From NCBI RefSeq assembly GCF_025399195.1, contig NW_026252098.1, positions 62,001-126,000 on the forward strand: 64,000 nucleotides of DNA, in the 5' to 3' direction. Below the pieces are notes generated by a model. The model had not been told where the DNA came from. It searched no databases and saw only the letters and a list, made by a program, of their open reading frames with translations. Each line of letters starts with the position of its first letter. Positions within the stretch are counted from its first letter, which is position 1. Below, piece after piece: positions 24,405-32,159 of this stretch. Both the position numbers and the translations under genes were made by a program. Source of the stretch: Umbelopsis ramanniana AG. Its lineage: Eukaryota; Mucoromycota; Umbelopsidomycetes; Umbelopsidales; Umbelopsidaceae.

Positions 24405-24429
24405 GATACGATGCGATACGATGCGATCG
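24405..24429. repeat. Short tandem repeat of GATACGATGC
   Basis: The 10-mer GATACGATGC occurs twice in direct succession, followed by a partial third copy (GATCG). Confidence 0.8.
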
Positions 24430-25100
24430 TCTGGGATGTTGTTCTTGCACTTTTTAAGCCATGGGTCCACTTATCTAAATGATAATATAATTAAATTGTA
24501 ATAGTCTATCCACATGCGTTGTTACCCTCGGGTGAGAAAATGGAAAAAATACCTCATGCCGGTCCTCACTAATAGAGCGCAATAAATTAAACATCCAAGA
24601 TTATGTGGCACAATCCCTGAATTTTGGCTCAGCTTCAAATTGCAACCAAAGGAGTAACATCTCCTCTGCACCGTGTTTTGACCTTTTGGCACTGCTTATC
24701 TAAATATGCTCCTTGCAATTAATGGCTTGTAACAACGAAATTTACACACAATTGTAGATCAAGGTATCTCTGTTTGTGCATTTGATCGTTAGAAGCACGT
24801 TTTGAGGCGACTGACCTCTCCCATGAGAGCAATGATGTCAACCACCAATTTCTCTTATCCCAATTTGTGCTGGTCCTGTCAAAGTCACCTTCTCCTTTTT
24901 CTTCGCTTACCCCAGTTGAAATTAGGCTTTGGACGATAAGCTTATCTGTATAACCAGTTGGTCTGTACACATGTTGCAGCCAACGGCTCCATACAGAATA
25001 GCCTTGCTGATGTCATGAGGACTTTGGCTAAATCAAGCTCAGTTTATTATTTTACTTTTTTTGGAGTGAAAGAACGCAAGGGCGCAAACAGTCTACATGT

Positions 25101-26210
25101 TTAAGCAGTCTCGATGACATTGCGCTCAGAGACGTAGATACCGTCCAAGAACTGGTGGAAATTAGATTAAATATTAGTCACCTGACGAGTGCCACCTTCA
25201 CAAACCCAAAAAAAAGGTGATGTCTTACCTTACGGATATCCTTGTTCTTAACAGCGGTAGCTTGTTGGATGCTGGCAGCTGGAAACAGAACGTAAGGTTT
25301 AGTAAAGAATTGCAACATACTGATCATGGTGATATCAAAATTTAACTTACCGGACTGGGAGACGGCATCGAGATCGTTACCAGTGATGATCAACTCATCC
25401 TTCTGGGCAGAGGAGCTCTCGACGGTGCAACCTTCCAACATCTTGACACGGAAAGTGACCTTTTGTCCCAAGAAGTTACGGATCTCAACTTCCTTACCGT
25501 TATCGTTGATAATAACGTTGATGGGAAAATGGGCATATACGTAACGCATCTTGTATTCGAAACCCTTGGTGACACCGGTGATCATGTTGTTGACAATGGA
25601 TCGGACGGTACGGATGCAAGCAACGTGCTTGCGGTTACCGTGGTAGACAACGAACTTGAGCTTGTCCTCACCAACGGCCTTGATCTCCATGTTAAGATGA
25701 CGCAAGTTCTTGGTGAGTTCACCGCGGGGTCCCTTGACGGTGACAATGCGAGACTTGATGGTGACTTCAACACCTTGGGGAATGATGAGCTCGTCGTCCT
25801 TGTAAATGTCCTAATGAAAGTGGAATGAGATAAAACATTAATGAGTACACGTTTTTGTTATGCTTGCATAAGGAAGCAGTGAGGAGAAAGCTCGATATGC
25901 CAGGCCATGCGCGTTCCGCCATTTCGATATTGATTCTGGTTGCAATGGTGCTTATTGTCGTGAGGTGTGACGTTAATGATCAATATAGACAACGCACAGT
26001 AAAAGAACGGAAACCGATCCTGCTAAATTTGCCAATGTGTCGAATTGAAGGTTGCCTTTTTTGAGCCGGTGTAGATCTCGCGAAACGCTAATGTTGTAAC
26101 ATTCCCTTCTCACTTCAGTCCATTGCTATGTATCTGAACGCATACAGTCTGGCAATTCTGCTATTATGAGAAAAACATTCTCAATTGACATTCTTGAAAA
26201 TTACCTTCAT
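25101..26210 (-). CDS. RPL9: 60S ribosomal protein L9 (uL6)
   Basis: Four exons, 26205-26210, 25351-25810, 25229-25278 and 25101-25151, encode 188 residues with exact phase. The protein matches uL6: [40 protein letters not shown], then [27 protein letters not shown], then [20 protein letters not shown], and [19 protein letters not shown]. It sits at the base of the 60S P-stalk. The start codon is placed in a six-base exon, ATGAAG, flanked by a GTAATT donor. No in-frame ATG precedes DIYKDD in the second exon, and fungal L9 proteins begin MKDI. The resulting first intron is 394 nt, much longer than the others. Upstream in the sense direction is a T/C-rich tract typical of ribosomal protein gene leaders. 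Confidence 0.95.
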
Positions 26211-26911
26211 TTCTGGAAGAAAGAAAATCAAAGCAAAGTTAACAATCCATCCTTCTTTCATTATATACATCCAGTCCCGAATAGATACATCTATCGGTTG
26301 TGGAATGTTATCTCATTGCTCTTATATGGATGCCTACCTTGGAGAGGGGTAAAAGGAAGTTCATCTGCTCACCCATAGTGAGCCCATATCAAGGCCGATG
26401 TCTGTCGGAGTTTCGTGAATTTTGGGCCACCGAGTCTGGCCAACCGAACGTAAAATGTGTCCAATTAAGAGCATAACTGCTCGTGTAGTCGACAGCTTGT
26501 CAATTGCCGTCATAGCCAATATAAAATCCTCACCTCTCAGATAAATAAGAATCACCATGACCTGATCATGCGAGAAACAGATGTCAGAAGCCTTTCCTAC
26601 ATGTGAAAATAGAAGGCATGGAATAATTGTTTAAGTTGGGCATTTTTTCAGCCGTCTTGTTTGAACCTGTGACATTGGCATTTCATCTCGCATATGTGAT
26701 TGAAGTAATTGTTTTTAAGTGAAGTCATCCGACTTATTGTATAATACTATCGATATCAACAGGTTCAAGTTGTAGTTCGTATTCGACAAGACTTTTTTTT
26801 TTAAAGATGAAATAAAAAATAAAAATCAATTAAAAAAAAACTTTCTTTACAGAGATGCATCGCATCATACATTTCTACTGATTATCCAACCACTCTTTCA
26901 ACATCACTGCA
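26211..26911. promoter_or_regulatory. RPL9 promoter and F-box gene 3' region
   Basis: About 700 bases. The left end holds the RPL9 leader (pyrimidine-rich on the minus strand). The right end, near 26790-26840, is A/T-rich and serves as the 3' side of the next minus-strand gene. No gene is seen. Confidence 0.5.
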
Positions 26912-28420
26912 TCAATAAAGATAGCATTCTTTGCTTCGATGTTCTTTCCAGTATCTATATGTAACAAACAGTCGGTGTAGTTTTCTAGCTATATTGAGAT
27001 CTTCGCCGAGACATTCCTTTCCATTTTCAGCACCAAGTTGAAGTCTTTTGAGTTGATGAGCATGACGTAAGAATAGCTTAACCTTTTCCAACATGGGGCC
27101 TTCAGTGTCCTTCAAAACTAAAGATATGTATTCAACGTTAGGGAAGGCCATGGGAAAATAAAGTAGTTGGTCGATGGTAACTGCGGCGCGGATAATATGA
27201 ATTGACTTGACAGATTTCCATGTTGTGGATAGAAGGCGTGGCCAAACACATTCCTCAGGCATGCCATTATCAGCAAGAGAATTTGTCAGTTGCGAAGTGT
27301 CTACTATATGCTCCAGTCCAGTTGAATAAAGTTGTGATATAGTATCTAAAAATTTGGTACTCTCCCTTAAGGATGTGTGAATATACTTGAGTCTAGAACA
27401 GTGTTGAAGTGTTTCCTTGTCTAGTGCCGATTGAGATGACTCATTATAATAAAGACTTTCCAGTCTCTCTCCACATGCTATCAAGACGCTTTGAACATTG
27501 TGGGCTGGAATCCCAGTGTAACTCAATGACAATCGCCGTAAATTCTTAACTTTGGAAAACGCGTTGATTGTGACGTCTGTACACCTTCCACGCAGCTCTA
27601 GTTCGGTAAGATGTGGCCCAAAATGTTCAACCACATGGCCACTACAGCCTATGAGAGTTAACTTCTTCAGATTGGATAAAGCTTGCAATGTGTTACTCAT
27701 GAGAGTTAATTCTGCTCCTATGCTTGGCTGATAAAACCAATAGATTCCGACGCTTTCCAATGTTTCCTTGCACATAAGAAGTAGCTGTCGAGCATGCTGG
27801 AACTGATTTATATTGGTGACATGAGTCTTGATTTCGTTAAGGAAAGGAAAATGTATGCCTGGAGCAATACTAAGTGGCGGGGTGGACCAGAACTCGAAGC
27901 ACAATCCAGTTGTTAAAGATTCCAAAGCAAGGCGCTGATCACAACATTGCTGATCTAGGAGACCTTTCCATGTCACCAATCCACAGCCTGAAGTATCCAC
28001 CCTCCGTAGATTGGGGCATGTCTGTCGAATACAGGCAAGATGTTCATCAGTCAGACCATGGTTACCGATTTTTATATTTTGAACAAAGGGAAAATGCTTC
28101 AGTAAGTCCAGTAATATGTTGTAATCCACAATATCCATAGTCTGTGCCAAATGAATGCCTCGCACAAAGTGACCGTAATTGTTATAGGAATACTCGCTTT
28201 GTCGACTGGGATAATTCCTCTTCAGGGCAGTTTCGTTGAAGACAGTCAAGCACGCGTCCATATTGCGAGACGATGTGAAGTATAGATCTTTATACAAGTA
28301 TTCTGCGCAAGCAAGTGAGTGCCACTGCTTATTGACATATGAGCAAGCAACAATGTCGAACCATGTTAGATGAGACAAGATGTGAATCAGAATCTCCGTA
28401 GGCTGTTCTGTCAAATTCAT
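26912..28420 (-). CDS. F-box protein with degenerate leucine-rich repeats, copy 1
   Basis: A single-exon frame of 502 residues from the ATG at 28420. It opens directly with an F-box: LTEQPTEILIHILSHLTWFD, then VNKQWHSLACAEYLYKDLYF. F-boxes bind Skp1 in SCF ubiquitin ligases. The rest is a run of irregular leucine-rich repeats, e.g. LEHIVDTSQL, HLTELELRGRC, NLRRLSLSYTGIPAHNV and LKRLQLGAENGK, which would hold the substrate. A longer frame back to an ATG at 28519 exists. I prefer 28420 because the neighbour at 28658-30172 also begins right at its F-box. Mucoralean genomes carry many F-box/LRR paralogues; the substrate cannot be told. Confidence 0.82.
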   Translation of the reverse strand: MNLTEQPTEILIHILSHLTWFDIVACSYVNKQWHSLACAEYLYKDLYFTSSRNMDACLTVFNETALKRNYPSRQSEYSYNNYGHFVRGIHLAQTMDIVDYNILLDLLKHFPFVQNIKIGNHGLTDEHLACIRQTCPNLRRVDTSGCGLVTWKGLLDQQCCDQRLALESLTTGLCFEFWSTPPLSIAPGIHFPFLNEIKTHVTNINQFQHARQLLLMCKETLESVGIYWFYQPSIGAELTLMSNTLQALSNLKKLTLIGCSGHVVEHFGPHLTELELRGRCTDVTINAFSKVKNLRRLSLSYTGIPAHNVQSVLIACGERLESLYYNESSQSALDKETLQHCSRLKYIHTSLRESTKFLDTISQLYSTGLEHIVDTSQLTNSLADNGMPEECVWPRLLSTTWKSVKSIHIIRAAVTIDQLLYFPMAFPNVEYISLVLKDTEGPMLEKVKLFLRHAHQLKRLQLGAENGKECLGEDLNIARKLHRLFVTYRYWKEHRSKECYLY

Positions 28421-28657
28421 AACGAGATCACTAGAGATAAGGCATGAACAAAGGTCATCAGGAGAAACATAAAGAGGACCCCCTTGGGGAGAGTCATAGC
28501 CTGCTGCATAGTGCAACAATGAAGAGTCAGCAGGTTCCTAAATGCTGTGATTATGAGGCTGGTCATAATACCGTGATGTTTACTAGTCAGTCTTTGATGG
28601 TTTCTAATTATTATATATATTATGAGAGAAGGGACATGTAAAGCGATTGGTATGCTA

Positions 28658-30172
28658 CTACTGTAGGTTGTGATAATCAAGTAGCCAGCATGTCGGATAA
28701 CAAAAATGTGCATTGACGGTATTTGCAGCATTGTCGTGCCATTCAGTATATGCTCCTTTCAAACTTGTGTAGTATTGACTGTTGTAGAACGTACTTTCGT
28801 AATTCCCCTCCGCGTTTTGCAGATATATCCCTTTAAGTCCATGAAATTGAGAGAACGTGTGTCTCCACTCGTCAGCGGTAATGTTTCCTCTGTCATGATA
28901 ATGTATTTCCATATATTCCACATTCGGAAAGGCGGTGGTTAATCTCTGAATACCAGCCTTAGTTGTAGTATGTCTTGGCTTCATGCTGACCTTTAGGTAT
29001 TTGACGTTTGTCCATTGAGAATCCCAAAAGCAAGGCTCGTCATATGCGCCTACCAAGGTCTCCAGTTGGTCCCGAAATAGCTTATTTATTATTCTTCCTA
29101 CCTTACCGCCGCCTTTCTCTCGATCGAAATGCTGGAGTTCTAAGCATTTGAGGTTCTTACAAACCTCGAGATTAGATTCGGTAAGGCTTAACTTCGAATT
29201 GTCGTGAAACGTGAGTGCCTCCAAGGTATGCCGATTCACACGCAATATAGACTCCAATTCCTCTATAGAGCATGGAAGTTTCGAGATTGACAACCGTTTG
29301 AGAGATGAAGTATGCTGTAAGGCGTCTATTATTTGTCTGCAGTCAGTGATTGCTCCCCCTAGGAGTTGGATATCGGTCACGCTGGAAGGAATACTGTTAA
29401 TGTTCGGAGACGCTCCGAACCATTGCAAAGCGAGTCGTTCCAGGTTGGGGCAATTTAACAGCAACGGTGTAAGGTCCTCAGGGTATGGATCGGGCACATA
29501 CCAGCGAATGGCCAAAGTTGTGAGTGTTATGGAAGATGTAGACAGTAAGTTACGTAGCGATAGAAGATCCTCGCCTGGGTATTCTATGCCTATGGTGAGT
29601 TCTCGCAACTTGGGAAACCGTAATAATGTTGAAAGATAGGGGGTTTTCATGTACCTCGCAGATAGCAAGTTAAGCGAGACAAGTTGTTCACATAATCCAA
29701 AGGTACGCTCAGTAAACAAGTTGAACGATAGCTTCCCCCCTTTCAGACTTAAATGCGTCAGATATGGGCAGCATTTGTATATTTTCGCCAACCAGTCAGA
29801 ATCAATTTCATAATTGGGATTGAGCCCGTCAACCCCTGTCTTGAATGTAGTGAGATTAGGACATTGCTTGACCATTACCAGAACATCGACTGGCGAAATA
29901 TAACCACTTGCATAAATGTTTTTGACATATATCCCATATGTTGTCTTATCATCATGATTCGACCGGCCAGGATCTATTATAGTTTCAGATAATCTGTTCA
30001 GCAGGCATGGCAGCTTGTTTAGGTTTGAGAATATGTTGATGTGCTCATATAATATAGGTATTGTGCGATAATATAGCTCACGGTTTACCAGTGAGACTTG
30101 GTATTTGTCAGTCCAGGACAAAAGTTTCAATATGTCTATGAGTAAATCTTGTGGCAGGGTATATAATTGCAT
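28658..30172 (-). CDS. F-box protein with degenerate leucine-rich repeats, copy 2
   Basis: A single-exon frame of 504 residues. The F-box is at the extreme N-terminus: YTLPQDLLIDILKLLSWTDK, then VSLVNRELYYRTIPILYEHI. LRR-like segments follow: CPYLTHLSLKGGKLSFN, LVSLNLLSARYM, FPKLRELTIGIEYPG, NLERLALQW, LKRLSISKLPCSIEELE and LKCLELQHFD. It is about the same length and in the same orientation as the upstream gene, with 237 bases between, so they look like an old tandem duplication. Sequence identity is low outside the layout. It is predicted to act as an SCF substrate adaptor. Confidence 0.85.
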   Translation of the reverse strand: MQLYTLPQDLLIDILKLLSWTDKYQVSLVNRELYYRTIPILYEHINIFSNLNKLPCLLNRLSETIIDPGRSNHDDKTTYGIYVKNIYASGYISPVDVLVMVKQCPNLTTFKTGVDGLNPNYEIDSDWLAKIYKCCPYLTHLSLKGGKLSFNLFTERTFGLCEQLVSLNLLSARYMKTPYLSTLLRFPKLRELTIGIEYPGEDLLSLRNLLSTSSITLTTLAIRWYVPDPYPEDLTPLLLNCPNLERLALQWFGASPNINSIPSSVTDIQLLGGAITDCRQIIDALQHTSSLKRLSISKLPCSIEELESILRVNRHTLEALTFHDNSKLSLTESNLEVCKNLKCLELQHFDREKGGGKVGRIINKLFRDQLETLVGAYDEPCFWDSQWTNVKYLKVSMKPRHTTTKAGIQRLTTAFPNVEYMEIHYHDRGNITADEWRHTFSQFHGLKGIYLQNAEGNYESTFYNSQYYTSLKGAYTEWHDNAANTVNAHFCYPTCWLLDYHNLQ

Positions 30173-30700
30173 TATGGCACCAAGGTCATTAATGCGAATG
30201 GAGGCAATTTTTGTCTTTTTTACTTGGCTGTGCCACCCAGAACTGTCTAATACCTTGGACCAAATTTTGCGACGATGAACGATAGACCTACAATAGGTAC
30301 ACCAAAACGTCTAGAAAATATTCCTCCCAGTTGAGGTGACTTTTAAATGTTCTGTGCTTGATAGAGTCATTTGCGGCCCTTTTCGCTTGCTTACTGAGAA
30401 TTATTTGCAAATCGAAAACGCTTTGGTGTCAAGCTCTATATGTGAACCACTATACATTGTGCCAATAAATAGTCTCTCAAAGGAACTGTAAGAAAAAGCG
30501 AATAAGGCCAACCAGTTAGCTTTATTGTAGAAGGGCTGCCAATCGGAAAACCTAATAAAACGAGAATGTCTTTCGTTCAATTTTGCCGACAACGGATGCA
30601 CCAGCAGAAAATCGAGAAAGGGTTAGGGTAAAACACATTTTAGAAATAAGTGAAACGGTCGAGTCGCATCTTCCTTCTTGCAATCTAACACAATTTCATA
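30173..30700. promoter_or_regulatory. Divergent promoter region, F-box copy 2 / serine palmitoyltransferase small subunit
   Basis: About 530 bases lie between divergent starts. The only distinct motif is AGGGTTAGGGT (30619-30629), 72 bases before the plus-strand ATG. Confidence 0.5.
30619..30629. promoter_or_regulatory. Telobox-like motif AGGGTTAGGGT
   Basis: One and a half TTAGGG units, isolated in a promoter. In other eukaryotes telobox-like motifs bind TRF/Rap1-type Myb factors at growth-related genes. Function here is inferred. Confidence 0.4.
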
Positions 30701-30966
30701 ATGAGCCAACTCTCGAAATACATTTCAACCAAAATCTATCAATATGAGCTCCAGACAGCACTCTATATGCTTGAGCCATGGGAGAAGGCTTTGTTCAGTA
30801 CGTCTTACATTGTCTGGGTTCATTTCACTGTGCAAAGGTTTATTAATGTTATTCATCTACTTTAACAGACAGCATTGTTCTCGTCATATTATCGCTCGCC
30901 ATAATGACAGTTTACCAGTATACCCCATCTGTGCTCAGCAAGCTTTCTGACTTCACTATCCAATAA
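30701..30966 (+). CDS. SPTSSA: Serine palmitoyltransferase small activating subunit (ssSPT type)
   Basis: Two exons, 30701-30797 and 30869-30966, with a 71-nt intron, give 64 residues. The central block YELQTALYMLEPWEKALFNS matches the hallmark of mammalian SPTSSA/B (YQYLLVTALYMLEPWERTVFNS). It is followed by one transmembrane helix (IVLVILSLAIMTVYQY) and a short tail (TPSVLSKLSDFTIQ). The protein activates the LCB1/LCB2 heterodimer that condenses serine with palmitoyl-CoA, the first step of sphingolipid synthesis, in the ER membrane. The intron falls between the F and N of the conserved LFNS block. The product is clearly closer to the animal form than to yeast Tsc3. It is too short and too split for a simple gene finder. 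Confidence 0.9.
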
Positions 30967-31249
30967 TTACACTCACCTTTGAAAGCAATCATGTTTTTTG
31001 TACTTTCTTTTATATAATTGAATGAATAGCATTTCATGTGTTCATCTACTCAATACAAGCTAATAATTTTATGTTCAACGCATCATTGGTGCTATATGAG
31101 GGACTGTGGATGCTTGCTTGATTGTGTGTGCCTTTGTATAATACTGTCAATCATTTCTTCTGTCTGGGTCAAAAACTTTCAGACTGAGTGAAAATTTTTG
31201 CAATCGTTTCATTCCTGTCTTTCAGCATCTAAACTCTCGATTCAACATA

Positions 31250-31732
31250 ATGAGTTGCCAAACATGTACTGGATGCTTTACTGGTGGTGGATGCTCGACC
31301 AAAAAGTCCAAGTCTAATCACAAGGATACTACGAAACTTGAATCAATACTTGTGAAGGCTGAAAGTGGAAATCCTCAACAAGGGGCCGACCATGATCACA
31401 CAGTGACAGCTATCGCTGAGATAATGTCGAAAAACATATATTCTTCACAAATGGCATTATTCTCAATGTATGATAAGCTGCCATATGAAGATTTTTTAAA
31501 AATTGTGCGGAAATGCTACGAACATAATATCCAGGGCCCTTACATTGCATGGTTATGGGAATATACCAAGGGCGACGCCCAAGCTGCACTCAAACTGCTG
31601 GTAACAAGAACTGAACATGGTGAGCAAGATGATTTATGGAAACACCTTGAAGATCAAGCAGAACTTCATCAAGCATTTGGAGGAAGTGGAATTGATGGAA
31701 AGATTCGGCCGTCTCCAACAAATGTCAATTGA
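31250..31732 (+). CDS. Unknown 160-residue protein with Cys-rich N-terminus
   Basis: A single-exon frame of 160 residues with a good pyrimidine-rich leader. The first 16 residues hold four Cys in a CxxCxxC...C pattern (MSCQTCTGCFTGGGC), followed by a Lys/Ser-rich stretch, a linker with HDHT, and a mostly helical C-terminal half (EIMSKNIYSSQMALFSMYDK, LPYEDFLKIVRKCYEHN, WLWEYTKGDAQAALKLLV). The N-terminal cysteines could bind metal or be palmitoylated; this is inference. I recognise no family. The acidic/helical half suggests a soluble protein. Confidence 0.6.
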   Translation: MSCQTCTGCFTGGGCSTKKSKSNHKDTTKLESILVKAESGNPQQGADHDHTVTAIAEIMSKNIYSSQMALFSMYDKLPYEDFLKIVRKCYEHNIQGPYIAWLWEYTKGDAQAALKLLVTRTEHGEQDDLWKHLEDQAELHQAFGGSGIDGKIRPSPTNVN

Positions 31733-32159
31733 GTTTAAATCGTGTCATTGATTGGATACCCCCTTATAATGTATATCGTGTATATTTATTTTTAAATAAT
31801 AAAAAGAGGTAATTCAGATATTTTCTGAAGGGAGTAAAAGAGTGAGTCAGGGTAAAAACGAATGATGATGATTAACCGCTAGATTTGCATGATTAGCGGA
31901 ATAATTAGTAAGGAAAGGAATTGTGTGTAGCATGTTGGTGGGCTTGAAGATGGGAAAAAGACGTAGCAGAGTACAGTAATGAAGGTATTAAACAACAAAA
32001 TCAAGAAATCACCTTATGCATGAGGTTGAAAGGTAACGGAGAACATATATGCTTATCGAATTTGGACATAGAAATATACAAGTCGCATTTTGTGCAAGCA
32101 CAAAATGAAAGTACGACTGAAATGAAAGATAGTTTTGAAGTTTATCTGATCTGATGAAC
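31733..32159. other. Convergent intergenic region
   Basis: The unknown gene (+) and the PX-AGC kinase (-) converge here. AT-rich with AATAAA-like sequence near 31796 (AATAATAAAAAG); otherwise nothing distinct. Confidence 0.5.

Larger units (their letters stand above)
24058..25100. other. Intergenic: HAL4-type kinase promoter and RPL9 3' side
   Basis: About 1 kb without a credible gene. It contains a GA-rich microsatellite close to the kinase start and a short tandem repeat at 24405-24429. An 83-codon minus-strand frame (24719-24970) has no motif. Confidence 0.6.

Noticed and set aside
25463-25828. Long plus-strand frame opposite RPL9
   Set aside because: It is the complement of the strongly conserved RPL9 exon and has no features of its own.
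30617-30634. Telomeric repeat array
   Set aside because: Only about one and a half TTAGGG units within ordinary genes; not a chromosome end.
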